A stretch of 64,000 nt of DNA from VGBV01 sp963780395 (GCA_963780395.1 CAWABY010000017.1:310001-374000), one strand, 5' to 3'. Counted from the first letter of the stretch, positions 38,099 to 46,687 are shown. Notes: generated from the sequence alone by a model not told the origin. Numbers and translations: made by a program.

Positions 38099-39432
38099 CG
38101 CTCGAGCACCGCGACGCACTCGATGTGCGGGGTCTGGGGGAACATGTCGACGGGCTGCACGCGGCGCAGCCTATAGCCGGCCTCCCCGAGCTGGGCGGCG
38201 TTTGGGGCCAGGGTGGTCGGGTTGCAGGAGACGTACACGATGCGCCTCGCCTCGCATTCGATCAGGCGGCGGACGATCTTCTTGGAGAGGCCGGCGCGCG
38301 GCGGGTCGACGACGACCAAGTCCGGCCGGCCCGCCTCCTCGACGAGGGGGCGGATCGTGGTGCGGGCGTCGCCGACGCGGAAGCGGGCGTTACGGATCCC
38401 GTTCAGGTCCGCGTTGCGCTCGGCGTCGTCGATGGCCTCGGGCACGATCTCGACGCCCCAGACCTCGCCGGCGGACCGCGCCAGCACGAGCGACAGGGTG
38501 CCGATCCCGCAGAAGAGGTCGTAGACCCGCTCGGAGCCATCCAGGCCGGCCGCCTCGGCGGCGAGGCCGTAGAGCCGCTCTGCCATCTCGGTGTTGGTCT
38601 GGAAGAAGGCTCGATGCGAGATCTGGAAGCGCAGCCCGTACAGCTCCTCGTACAGGTACTCGTCGCCCAGGGCGCCGGTGGGGCCGTCGGTTCCCCCGGC
38701 CTCGTCTTCGACGATCGTGTGCAGGTCGACAGGCGGCCTGGGGATCTCGGCGGCCGAGGTGACCAGGCGGCTCTGCAGCTGCCCGGAGCGGCGAGCTTCG
38801 CGGATGACCAGGTTGCGCAGCACGCCGGCGCCGGAGCGGCGGTCGTACGCCGGCACCCCGGAGGCCTGAGCCCAGGCGCGGATCTCGTTGCGGCGGGAGT
38901 TGTTGGCCTCGGATGCCAGCAGGCAGTCGTGGGCGTCCACGATCTCGTCCCAGCGCCCCCTTGCGTGGAACCCCAGGACCAGCTCGCCCTCGCGCTCGCC
39001 GAACGAGTACTCGAGCTTGTTGCGATAGCGCCAGCGCTCCAGCGCCGGCTCGATCGGCGCCAGCTCGAAGCCGTCCAGGCCTCCGAGGCGGCGCAGCGAG
39101 TCGTCGACCTGTTGCTGCTTGATGCTCAGCTGCTGCTCGTAGGGGAGCCCCTGCCATGGGGCGCCGGGGCACGGCTCGCCGCCGTGGTCGCAGCGGTCGG
39201 GGACGCGGTCGGGGCTGGGGCGCAGGAGCTCCACGGTCCGTGCCTCGGCGTAGTGGCGCTTGCTCTTCGTGATCGCGGCTAGGACCCTGTCGCCGGGGAG
39301 GGCTCCTGCGACGAAGACGACGTAGCCATTGCGGCGCGCGACCCCCTTGCCGCCGTAGGCGAGGGACTCGACGTCCAGCTCGAGCTGTTCGGAGACCCTT
39401 GGTCGCGCGAGCTTCTGCTTGGTCTCTGTCAT
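38095..39432 (-). CDS. RNA m5U methyltransferase with TRAM domain (RlmD/TrmA family)
   Basis: A 445-residue enzyme that methylates C5 of a uridine in rRNA or tRNA. An N-terminal TRAM domain (LELDVESLAYGGKGVARRNG) is followed by cysteines near PDRCDHGGEPCPGAP that may bind an iron-sulphur cluster. The SAM site is RVYDLFCGIGTLSLVLA and the catalytic Cys is in VVDPPRAGLSKK...VYVSCNPTTLA. Which RNA and position is modified cannot be told from sequence. It overlaps the LLM gene by 4 bases. Confidence 0.9.
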   Translation of the reverse strand: MTETKQKLARPRVSEQLELDVESLAYGGKGVARRNGYVVFVAGALPGDRVLAAITKSKRHYAEARTVELLRPSPDRVPDRCDHGGEPCPGAPWQGLPYEQQLSIKQQQVDDSLRRLGGLDGFELAPIEPALERWRYRNKLEYSFGEREGELVLGFHARGRWDEIVDAHDCLLASEANNSRRNEIRAWAQASGVPAYDRRSGAGVLRNLVIREARRSGQLQSRLVTSAAEIPRPPVDLHTIVEDEAGGTDGPTGALGDEYLYEELYGLRFQISHRAFFQTNTEMAERLYGLAAEAAGLDGSERVYDLFCGIGTLSLVLARSAGEVWGVEIVPEAIDDAERNADLNGIRNARFRVGDARTTIRPLVEEAGRPDLVVVDPPRAGLSKKIVRRLIECEARRIVYVSCNPTTLAPNAAQLGEAGYRLRRVQPVDMFPQTPHIECVAVLER

Positions 39433-39507
39433 CGGTTCAGGCTAGGAGGTTCCCTTGCGGATAGGCTCTTGCCGCAATTTGCGAACAACAGCGATAGGAG
39501 GTACGAG

Positions 39508-39888
39508 GTGGAGTCAAGCGGAAGCGGCGGTAGCCGCGGCGTCATGGACAACGTCCAGAAGGCCATCGACGATCTGCGCGCGGCCGGCGAGAAGGCCACG
39601 GGCGACGTTCGCTCCAACATCGACTCGGCGGTGTCGCGCCTGCGCGACGTCTCCGGCGAGGCGACGAAGACCGCGCAGGATCAGGCCTCGAGCTGGCGCA
39701 GCACGCTCGAGGACGCGACCGAGGACGTGCGCAAGGAGCTGGCGAAGCTGGCGGTGCGGGCGCAGAACTCGCTCGATTCGCTGGACGAGGTGGCAAAGGA
39801 GCTGGACGAGCGCCGCAAGAGCCTGGGGGGCGGCAAGAGCGGCGGCGACAAGAGCAGCGGCAAGGGGGGCGGCAAGAAGAAGAGCTAG
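39508..39888 (+). CDS. Small helical protein, Lys/Gly-rich tail
   Basis: A 126-residue protein with no recognised domain. After a Gly/Ser leader it is predicted to be a long amphipathic helix (VMDNVQKAIDDLRAAGEKAT, NIDSAVSRLRDVSGEATKTA, DVRKELAKLAVRAQNSLDSL), ending in a Gly/Lys-rich tail (GKGGGKKKS). The GTG at 39508 has AGGAGG 7 bases upstream, which decides the start. It is convergent with the next gene and overlaps it by 4 bases; both are coiled-coil-like and could act together. Confidence 0.7.
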   Translation: MESSGSGGSRGVMDNVQKAIDDLRAAGEKATGDVRSNIDSAVSRLRDVSGEATKTAQDQASSWRSTLEDATEDVRKELAKLAVRAQNSLDSLDEVAKELDERRKSLGGGKSGGDKSSGKGGGKKKS

Positions 39889-40523
39889 CGCTTGAGCCTG
39901 CGGTCCAGGGTGCGCAGCAGGCCCTTGCGCGCCTTGTGGGCCCGTTCGTAGTCGCGCACCTTGCGCAACTGGTCGCGCGTCAGGTCGGCCAGCCGGCTGT
40001 CCACCTGGCGGATCGAGAGCTGGTCGTAGGCGCTGATCGGGAACCCGGGCGCGCGCGCCCTGCGGCGGGCGCGGTCGGCGGATGCCAGCGGGCGGTCGAC
40101 GGCTCCGACGGCGCGCTTGCGGGCGTCCTCGGCCCGGGCCCCGACCTCCTGGCGGGCCCGGTCGGTGGCGTCGCCGAGCTCGCGCTTCGCCCTGCCCGCG
40201 GTGCGCTGCGCCGTGCGCCGCTGCGCCGAGGCGCGCTCGGCGACGTCGTCGCGAAGCTGGGCCACGAGCCGCTCGAGCTCACCGAGGATGTCGTCGGCCT
40301 GATCGCGGCCGCGGGTGAGCAGCCGGTTGACGAGCTCCTCCGCGTCGCCACGGGTCATGCGGCCGCGGCGGACGGCGTCGTCGACGACGTCCTGCAGCCG
40401 CTCGCGCGGGATCGTGACCGTCGCCTCGAGCGCCTCGCGGAAGGCCCGCACGCTCTCCTCGGCCCTGGAGCCCTCCTGAGCGGCTTCCGCTCCCTGGCTG
40501 GGCGCTGTCGGCTTGGCGGCCAT
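39885..40523 (-). CDS. Helical protein, phasin/PhaF-like
   Basis: A 212-residue protein, mostly charged helix: VRAFREALEATVTIPRERLQ, DVVDDAVRRGRMTRGDAEEL, LLTRGRDQADDILGELERLV. An Ala/Arg-rich heptad region and a C-terminal motif ISAYDQLSIRQVDSRLADLT follow. The first part (a helix pair with GRMTRGDAEELVNRL) resembles polyhydroxyalkanoate granule or phasin-like regulators. No PHA synthase is nearby, so the role is unknown. It is convergent with the 39508 gene. Confidence 0.65.
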   Translation of the reverse strand: MAAKPTAPSQGAEAAQEGSRAEESVRAFREALEATVTIPRERLQDVVDDAVRRGRMTRGDAEELVNRLLTRGRDQADDILGELERLVAQLRDDVAERASAQRRTAQRTAGRAKRELGDATDRARQEVGARAEDARKRAVGAVDRPLASADRARRRARAPGFPISAYDQLSIRQVDSRLADLTRDQLRKVRDYERAHKARKGLLRTLDRRLKR

Positions 40524-40537
40524 CGGGCCGGGCCAGT

Positions 40538-41431
40538 CTAGGCCTCTGGAGGCCAGACCAGCTCCAGCTCGACCGGGGCGTGGTCCGACAGGCGCAGCGC
40601 CAGCCCGTCTTCCTTCAGCTCACGCTCCTCGGGCGCCCAGGCGCGGGGCGGCCCGGAGGTCTCAACGCCGCGGACGAGAAGGTGGTCGATGGAGTCAGGG
40701 GCGGTGGCGCCGCGCAAGCCGAAGCGGCGCTCGATCTCGTCGTAGACGCCGCTGCGGCCGGGGCGGACGTTGAAGTCGCCGCCGAGGACGAGCGGGTCGT
40801 CCCCGGCCCACTCGGTCGCCTTCTCCGCGGCCAGCAGCAGCTCCGGCTCGGCGCGGGGCGGCGAGGTGCTGGCGTGCAGGCTGGTGACGCAGAGGCCGCA
40901 GCCCAGACGGGCGAAGGCCATCGTGCGGCGCTCGGGGTGGCGCTCCTGCAGCACGAGCTGCTTGCGCTCGGCGATGCCCCCGCTCGGCGGCCTCGCCAGG
41001 ATCAGGTTGGACCCGCCCTCCGAGGAGCCGATCAGGTCCGGCCAGCCCCGCGCGACCCTCCAGCTCAGGCGCTCGAGCCAGTTGCGCGAGGTGTAGACGC
41101 GGTGGGACTCGGCGCCGCATTCGCGGCTGAAGCCCGGCTCCCAGCGCGGCGGACACTCCTGCAGCAGCGCGGCATCCCAATCGGCGCCGCAGAGCATGTC
41201 GGTGTACTCGCGCCAGAGGTCGCGGTTGACCTGCACGTGCGTTTCGTTTCGCTCCGTGCGCCGGGTCCACTCCGCCCGGCGGGTGTAGAGGGCCTTGTCG
41301 GGCGGCCCGTCCCGGCCGTGAAAGATGTTCCAGGTGAGGATCTTGATGACCGTAGTATCGGCGGCTTGACTCCACCGCAGCTCCCAGACCCCGGACCGCG
41401 CTCCTTCCTCACCGGAGCCGAGCTTTCTCAA
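40538..41431 (-). CDS. Endonuclease/exonuclease/phosphatase family protein (start uncertain)
   Basis: A DNase I-like fold with all core motifs: ILTWNIFHGRDG, AALLQECPPRW, LVLGGDFNVRPG, SIDHLLVRG and LRLSDHAPVELEL. The substrate could be DNA, an inositol phosphate or a lipid phosphate. There is no ATG or GTG before TWNIFHG. The only standard start is TTG at 41431, which would lie inside the divergent argF. A CTG or other rare start, or an unseen frameshift, is possible. The fold begins at about nt 41346. Confidence 0.7.
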   Translation of the reverse strand: MRKLGSGEEGARSGVWELRWSQAADTTVIKILTWNIFHGRDGPPDKALYTRRAEWTRRTERNETHVQVNRDLWREYTDMLCGADWDAALLQECPPRWEPGFSRECGAESHRVYTSRNWLERLSWRVARGWPDLIGSSEGGSNLILARPPSGGIAERKQLVLQERHPERRTMAFARLGCGLCVTSLHASTSPPRAEPELLLAAEKATEWAGDDPLVLGGDFNVRPGRSGVYDEIERRFGLRGATAPDSIDHLLVRGVETSGPPRAWAPEERELKEDGLALRLSDHAPVELELVWPPEA

Positions 41432-42280
41432 GAGGAGCTGCTCGGGTTGCTCGATCGCGCCTCGGAGCTGAAGGCGGGCCGGGCGGAGGCCGAGGGGGAG
41501 GCATCGCTCGCGGGTCGCTCGGTGGCACTGATCTTCGAGCGCCCCTCGACGCGGACGCGGGTCTCATTCGAGGTCGGGGTAGCGGAGCTGGGGGGGACGC
41601 CGCTGGTGCTGCGCGGGGAGGAGATGCAGCTCACGCGCGGAGAGTCGGTCGCCGACACGGGCCGGGTGATGTCGCGCTACGTGCACGCGATCGTGATTCG
41701 CTCGGGCTCGGACGAGCGGGTGACCGAGCTGGCCGAGTCGGCCGAGGTGCCGGTGGTGAACGCGCTCACCCCGATGTACCACCCCTGCCAGGCGCTGGCC
41801 GACCTGCAGACGCTGCACGAGCGCTTCGGAAAGCTCGAGGGACTGCGCCTCGCCTACGTCGGCGACGGCAACAACTGCGCGCGGTCGCTGGCGATCCTGG
41901 GGCGCACCGCCGGCGTCGAGGTGGTCGTCGCCAGCCCCGAGGGCTACCGGATCGAGCCGGAGCTGGCGGAGCTGACCGATGATCCCCGAGCCGCCGCCGA
42001 GGGGGCCGACGCCCTCTACACCGACGTCTGGGTCAGCATGAGCGACGAGGGCGAGGACGCCGATCGGCGCCGCTCGGATCTGGCGCCCTACCAGCTGAAC
42101 GAGGAGCTGCTGGCTCTCGCCTCCGACAGCGCGATCGCCATGCACTGCCTGCCCGCCCACCCAGGCGAGGAGATCAGCGAGGGCGTCCTCTACGGCGACC
42201 GCTCGGCCGTATGGGACCAGGCCGAGAACCGCCTGCACGCGCAGAAGGCGCTGCTGGAAGTGCTGCTCTCGACGGCCTGA
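41366..42280 (+). CDS. argF: Ornithine carbamoyltransferase
   Basis: Makes citrulline from ornithine and carbamoyl phosphate. The 304 residues match the family, with the carbamoyl-phosphate loop ERPSTRTRVSFEVG, the HPCQALADLQT motif and MHCLPAHPGEEI near the C terminus. No ATG or GTG fits; the TTG at 41366 gives a typical short leader before RSFLTGAELSQEEL. No other arg gene is in the window. Its 3' 91 bases are antisense to the HTH gene. Its 5' end may overlap the divergent EEP gene. Confidence 0.93.
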   Translation: MTPPQLPDPGPRSFLTGAELSQEELLGLLDRASELKAGRAEAEGEASLAGRSVALIFERPSTRTRVSFEVGVAELGGTPLVLRGEEMQLTRGESVADTGRVMSRYVHAIVIRSGSDERVTELAESAEVPVVNALTPMYHPCQALADLQTLHERFGKLEGLRLAYVGDGNNCARSLAILGRTAGVEVVVASPEGYRIEPELAELTDDPRAAAEGADALYTDVWVSMSDEGEDADRRRSDLAPYQLNEELLALASDSAIAMHCLPAHPGEEISEGVLYGDRSAVWDQAENRLHAQKALLEVLLSTA

Positions 42281-43017
42281 GCCGCGTCTGGCGATTCGGG
42301 TTCCTTGCGGGGTGGCCCATCCAGCCACCGGGGCTCATCGAAGCGTCCGTACTCCTGGATCGCTCCGTACACATGCTGAAGCTCGTATGTGCTTCGAGCA
42401 ACCGAGAGAGTGCACACCCCGTAGGGCAGACGACGGTGGCGGCCACTGCTCGAGGTGGGGTAGTGGTTGAGCTGGTGTCCTCGAAGGCATGAACGCTGAA
42501 GCTGGAGCATCTCGAGCCAGTGCGCTTCTATCTCTTCGATGGCAAGCCCGTTGTTGGTGTAGACGTTCAGACTGCAGCGCAGGCGATCGTTGCTAACGCG
42601 GAGGCTTTCCCGGAGAAAGCGGGCGAAGAAGCTGACCATGTGGGGATCCGAGTTGCACAGCTTCATCACGTTCCTCTGCTTGGCTCCCTCGGCCCAATAG
42701 AGCATGCAACCCGCCAGATGGAGAGGATCGAGCTCCCGGGCTTTGGCTCGGCCGGAATCCTGTGCGTCGCGGCGTTTCTGGCGCGCAGCCTGCTTCCACG
42801 CGGCAATCCGCTTCGCAATGTATTCCGGGTTCTGGGGACCGCCAGGGCCTTTGAGGTTGCGCTGCCGTTCCGCCTCGCTCAGGACGATGTCCTTGGTCCA
42901 GGTGTGGACGCTCGCCGGCGAAACCCCCAGTCTTGCCGCGATTCGCTTGAGCGGCATTCCCTCGGTCGACCGAAGTCGGCGCGCCTCTTTTCGCTCCTCA
43001 GGCTTGTGGCTACCCAT
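42190..43017 (-). CDS. HTH protein with possible LAGLIDADG-like C domain
   Basis: A 275-residue protein. An N-terminal HTH (EERKEARRLRSTEGMPLKRI, AARLGVSPASVHTWTKDI) is followed by a basic linker (QKRRDAQDSGRAKARELD). A core follows with LHLAGCMLYWAEGAKQRNVM, LCNSDPHMVSFFARFLRES, EIEAHWLEMLQLQ and YGVCTLSVARSTYELQHVYG. That core pattern recalls LAGLIDADG-type folds found fused to HTH domains in actinobacteria; this is my inference. GC content is clearly lower than in the neighbours. Its last 30 codons are antisense to argF. Confidence 0.65.
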   Translation of the reverse strand: MGSHKPEERKEARRLRSTEGMPLKRIAARLGVSPASVHTWTKDIVLSEAERQRNLKGPGGPQNPEYIAKRIAAWKQAARQKRRDAQDSGRAKARELDPLHLAGCMLYWAEGAKQRNVMKLCNSDPHMVSFFARFLRESLRVSNDRLRCSLNVYTNNGLAIEEIEAHWLEMLQLQRSCLRGHQLNHYPTSSSGRHRRLPYGVCTLSVARSTYELQHVYGAIQEYGRFDEPRWLDGPPRKEPESPDAAQAVESSTSSSAFCACRRFSAWSHTAERSP

Positions 43018-43095
43018 GTGTCCCTCTGTCGCTCGAAGCTAGGGACCCCCATGTGACGAGAGTTGCGCGGAACGTGCCGCCTAAGATGCAGCTCA

Positions 43096-43167
43096 GGCCC
43101 CGTGGTGTAATGGCGAGCACGCGAGGTTTTCAACCTCGAAGAGCGAGTTCGATCCTCGTCGGGGCTA
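43096..43167 (+). tRNA. tRNA-Glu (anticodon UUC)
   Basis: A full cloverleaf: acceptor GGCCCCG/CGGGGCT (one G-U pair), D arm GTG...CAC, anticodon stem CGAGG/CCTCG with loop TTTTCAA giving UUC, T loop TTCGATC, discriminator A. CCA is not encoded. It is divergent from the low-GC HTH gene, with a 78-base spacer. Confidence 0.95.
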
Positions 43168-43238
43168 CTAGGTAACTCGCGGCACGGGTTCGATTCAGCG
43201 ACGATCGGCATTGGGCACTGAGCTAGCCTGCTGCGTCC

Positions 43239-44003
43239 GTGCAGCCGGAAATCGTGATCGGACCGCTGACGCTGCAGACCTTCGGGCTCTGCTTCGCGTT
43301 GGCGTTCCTCGCCGCCGGGTTCGTTGTCGGGGTGCGGCTGAAGGAGCTGGGGAAGCCCGTGGACTGGGCGTACGAGATGGCGTTCTCGGCGCTGGTGGGC
43401 GGGCTGATCGGTGCCCGGTTGGATTGGATCATCCAGAACTGGGACGAGGCATCCGAGGACCTGCTCGGGAACGTCTTCTCGGGCTCGGGGCTGGTCTGGT
43501 TCGGGGGGCTGGTCGGCGGCGCCATCGGCGTTTTCATCTGGGCCTGGTGGCGGGGCTACCTCGGCACCGCGCTACTGGACGTCGCCGCGCCCGCGCTTGC
43601 CCTGGGCTACGCGGTCGGGCGGATCGGCTGCCAGCTCTCGGGCGACGGCGACTACGGCCGCGAATGGGACGGCCCCTGGGCGATGTCCTACCCCGACGGC
43701 ACCGTGCCGACGACCGAGGAGGTGCACCCCACCCCGGTCTACGAGACGCTGGCGATGGGGGGTGTGGCGTACGTGCTCTGGCGCCTGCGCAACCGGCTCA
43801 CGGGAGGGCTGCTCTTCGCCCTCTACCTGCTGCTGGCGGGGCTGGAGCGCTTCCTGGTCGAGTTCATCCGCCGCAACGAGGACGTGGCGCTGGGCCTCAC
43901 CCAGGCTCAGCTGATCAGCGTCGTCATGATCCTCGCCGGCGGCATCTGGCTCGCGGTCGGGCTGCGAAGGCCCACGCGGCCTGCCCCGGCCACGGCGAGC
44001 TGA
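43239..44003 (+). CDS. lgt: Lgt, prolipoprotein diacylglyceryl transferase
   Basis: Attaches diacylglycerol to the lipobox Cys of lipoproteins at the membrane. The 254-residue protein has about seven helices and the Lgt blocks VVGVRLKELG, LIGARLDWII, GRIGCQLSGDGDYGREWDG (in place of the common GRIGNFINGE), HPTPVYETLAMG and ERFLVEFIRRNED. The changed GRIGN motif is worth noting, but the His and Arg positions are kept. GTG start at 43239. A lipobox protein is encoded 2 kb downstream. Confidence 0.9.
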   Translation: MQPEIVIGPLTLQTFGLCFALAFLAAGFVVGVRLKELGKPVDWAYEMAFSALVGGLIGARLDWIIQNWDEASEDLLGNVFSGSGLVWFGGLVGGAIGVFIWAWWRGYLGTALLDVAAPALALGYAVGRIGCQLSGDGDYGREWDGPWAMSYPDGTVPTTEEVHPTPVYETLAMGGVAYVLWRLRNRLTGGLLFALYLLLAGLERFLVEFIRRNEDVALGLTQAQLISVVMILAGGIWLAVGLRRPTRPAPATAS

Positions 44004-44006
44004 CCC

Positions 44007-44759
44007 TCAGGCCGACTGCAGCCGGCCGCCGTCGAGCGGGATCACCGTCCCGGTCAGGTAGCCCGCTCGCTCCGAGCAAATGAAGGCCACGAGGTCGCCG
44101 TACTCCTCGGGGGTGCCGAGCCGCCCGGCGGGGACGCTCTCCCTCGCGCTCTGCTCGGCCGCCTCGATCGAGCCGTGCAGCGCGCCGAGGCGGTCGGTCG
44201 CGAACAGCCCCGTTGCGACGGTGTTCACGGTGATGCCGTCCGCCGCCACCTCGCCGGCCAGGGTCTTGAACAGGCCCACCGTGGCCATGCGGTGCGCGTT
44301 CGACAACGCCAGCCCGGGGATCGGCTCGATCACCGAGGTCGAGGCGACGTTGACTATCCGCCCCCAGCCACGCTCGCGCATGCCCGGAATCACCGTCTCG
44401 GCCAGCACGCGCGGCGCCTGCACCAGCGAGGTGTAGGCGGCCTCCCACTGCTCGGCCGGGTGGTCCAGGGCGCCGCCGGCTGGCGGGCCGCCGGTGTTGG
44501 TGACGAGGATCTCGACCGGCCCCAGGGCGTCGGCCACCTCGCCCGGCAGCGAGGCCATGCGGTCGAGATCTCCCGTATCGGCCGGCAGCGCCACCACCTC
44601 GCCGCCGATCTCGCCCGCCGCCTCGTCGAGCGCCTCGGCCGAGCGCGATGAGATCGCGAGCCTGACCCCCTCCGTCGCCAGCGCACCGGCGATGCCGCGC
44701 CCGATCCCCTTGCTGGCACCCATCACCAGCGCGACGCGGCCCTCGATCCCGAGGTCCAT
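44007..44759 (-). CDS. SDR-family oxidoreductase without the usual Tyr/Lys
   Basis: A 250-residue Rossmann protein: VALVMGASKGIGRGIAGALA, the NTGG in EILVTNTGGPPAGG and GRIVNVASTSV. Where YxxxK is expected it reads ALSNAHRMATVGLFKTLAGE, so the catalytic Tyr and Lys are missing. A known subfamily of FabG-like SDRs has this same ALSN change; its activity is unclear. It lies 6 bases after the ATP-grasp stop and is probably co-transcribed. Confidence 0.85.
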   Translation of the reverse strand: MDLGIEGRVALVMGASKGIGRGIAGALATEGVRLAISSRSAEALDEAAGEIGGEVVALPADTGDLDRMASLPGEVADALGPVEILVTNTGGPPAGGALDHPAEQWEAAYTSLVQAPRVLAETVIPGMRERGWGRIVNVASTSVIEPIPGLALSNAHRMATVGLFKTLAGEVAADGITVNTVATGLFATDRLGALHGSIEAAEQSARESVPAGRLGTPEEYGDLVAFICSERAGYLTGTVIPLDGGRLQSA

Positions 44760-44765
44760 CGGGGT

Positions 44766-45966
44766 TCAGTCCCCCGTCAGCTTCGCCAGATAGGCGGCGT
44801 CGTCGGCGGGCAGGCCCGGGATCTCCTGGCCGTCCCAGGTGATCCCGTCCGACATCGCCTCGAACAGCCCCCTGCGCTCCTTCAGGCTCATGCGCTCGTG
44901 GTGGGCGAAAGCGAGGAACGAGTAGAGCTGCGGCAGCGCGTCGTGCCAGCCGGAGTCGGTCCCCTTGACCGCGGCCAGGTCGTGGATGGAGTTGGGCGCC
45001 TCCTTCAGCGGCTGGCGGAAGATCTGGCCCAGGACCGCGAAGTCGAGCTGCTCCTCGCGCCCCGGCTCGACCTGAAGCGTCTCGATGGTGGGAGCGAGCA
45101 GCCCGCGCTCCAGCTCCTCGGCCGGTCATCAGCAGCACCCCGTCGGTCGGCCGCGGGTTGCACTCGATCATCATCAGCCCCTGGCCCGAGTCGACGAAGT
45201 CGAGCGACATCTGCCCGTCCCAGTCGAGCTCGGTCGCGAGCTTCTCGACCGCCGGCAGCGTGTCCGAGGGGTCGACCGAGAGAAACTGGATGCCGGTCGA
45301 GTGCTCCCACTGGCGCGGCGCGCGGTAGGACATGTGGGTCGCGACCTCGCCTCCGTGGATGCACGAGTAGGTGCAGTGCATCGGCCCGTCCACGAACTCC
45401 TGCACCAGCCACGGGTTCGCCTCGGTCGGGTGCACGTCGTCGGGGCTGAGCGCGCCGGCGAGCGGCCCTGTGTTGGTCATCAGGCCGACCCCGCCGCGCG
45501 AGAACGCCGCGCGGCCGAAGTACTGCGGAAAGCGCTCGATCGCCGCCTTCAACTCGTCCTGGTCGTGAGCCACGACGGTTTGAGGCGTGCGCAGCCCGAG
45601 CTTGTCGCAGAGCTCCTGGAAGGTCCCCTTGTCGTGCACCTGCGCCAGCGTCCGGAAGGGAGGGGCGTACAGCCTCGTCACCTTCGAGAGCCGCTCGTGC
45701 TGCGCCGCGAGGTAGAAGACCTCCTCGAACATCGGCACGATCAGCTCGATCTCGTTCTCGGTGACGTAGCGCTCGACGTCGTCGACGAAGGCCGCGGGGT
45801 CGTCGGTGGCCGACGCGGTCGTCGTGTGTCCGGCCAGGTTCTTCGAATGGCTGCCCGGCGCCGCCGCGTAGCTGTCGCAGGCGTAGATCTCGTGCCCGCG
45901 TTCGCCGAGCTTGCGGATCATGTCCAGAGCGAACGGCATCCGGGAGCTGGTGATCAGCAGCTTCAT
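44766..45966 (-). pseudogene. ATP-grasp ligase, frameshifted
   Basis: The ATG at 45966 opens MKLLITSSRMPFALDMIRKL, then LIVPMFEEVFYLAAQ, GRAAFSRGGVGLM, LVQEFVDGPMHCTYS and MIECNPRPTDGVLLMT, all marks of ATP-grasp carboxylate-amine ligases. At 45121-45125 one extra base breaks the frame. Removing it restores AEELERGLLAPTIETLQVEP, LPQLYSFLAFAHHERMSLKE and a stop at 44766, 6 bases before the SDR gene, giving 399 residues. Unrepaired, it would run through the SDR gene in a meaningless frame. The substrate is unknown. Confidence 0.8.
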
Positions 45967-45994
45967 CGCGGCGCGACGCTACTACGATCGGTGC

Positions 45995-46663
45995 GTGGCG
46001 GGTGTCCCGGATCAACGAGCCGACGCGGAGCAGGGCCGTCCTCGGCCGCTGACACGGCGCCAGGCGCTCGTGGCCGCGCTCGCAGGCGGAGCGGCGGCCG
46101 TGATCGCCGCGTGCGGGGGTGGCGACGATGAGAACGGCACCGTCGCCGCCGAAGCCGGCACCCAGGCTCTGGACCCGACCCCCTCCTGCGGCGCGGACGG
46201 CGCCACGCCGGAGCAGACCGAGGGCCCCTTCTTCACCCCGGACTCGCCCGAGCGGACCTCGCTGCTGGAGCCGGGGATCGCGGGAACCGCGCTGCTGCTG
46301 AGCGGCCGCATCCTCGACACCGACTGCCGTCCCATCCCCGGCGCCCTGGTCGACTTCTGGCAGGCCGACGACGCCGGCGAGTACGACAACTCCGGCTACC
46401 GTCTGCGCGGCCACCAGTTCAGCGACGGCGACGGCGTCTATCGCCTCCGCACGATCGTGCCCGGGCTCTACACCGGCCGCACAAGGCACATCCACGTCAA
46501 GGCGCAGCCGCGCGGCGGACCGGTGCTGACCACCCAGCTCTACTTCCCCGACGAGCCGGCCAACGAGGCCGACGGCATCTTCGACCCGCTGCTGCTCGTC
46601 GACCTGACCGAAGCGGGCGCCGGCAGGCGCGCCCGCTTCGACTTCGTGCTCGCCACGGCCTGA
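45995..46663 (+). CDS. Tat-exported lipoprotein, intradiol ring-cleavage dioxygenase family
   Basis: A 222-residue protein. The N terminus has a twin-arginine motif (LTRRQALVAAL), a hydrophobic core and a lipobox ending IAAC, so export by Tat and lipid anchoring are predicted. The domain has the non-haem iron ligands in GALVDFWQADDAGEYDNSG (Tyr), VPGLYTGRTRHIHVKA (Tyr, His, His), as in catechol and protocatechuate dioxygenases. The GTG at 45995 is chosen because it precedes this leader. It is divergent from the ATP-grasp gene. The substrate is unknown. Confidence 0.88.
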   Translation: MAGVPDQRADAEQGRPRPLTRRQALVAALAGGAAAVIAACGGGDDENGTVAAEAGTQALDPTPSCGADGATPEQTEGPFFTPDSPERTSLLEPGIAGTALLLSGRILDTDCRPIPGALVDFWQADDAGEYDNSGYRLRGHQFSDGDGVYRLRTIVPGLYTGRTRHIHVKAQPRGGPVLTTQLYFPDEPANEADGIFDPLLLVDLTEAGAGRRARFDFVLATA

Positions 46664-46687
46664 GCGCCGCTACATTCCGACGCTCCC

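Noticed and set aside
39508..41375. 12-base repeat GTGGAGTCAAGC seen at 39508 and near 41370 (opposite strand)
   Set aside because: Two copies only, no flanking similarity; probably chance.
43160..43200. Attachment-site repeat at tRNA-Glu
   Set aside because: Only a 9-10 base partial repeat of the T-loop sequence follows the tRNA; too short to support an integration site.
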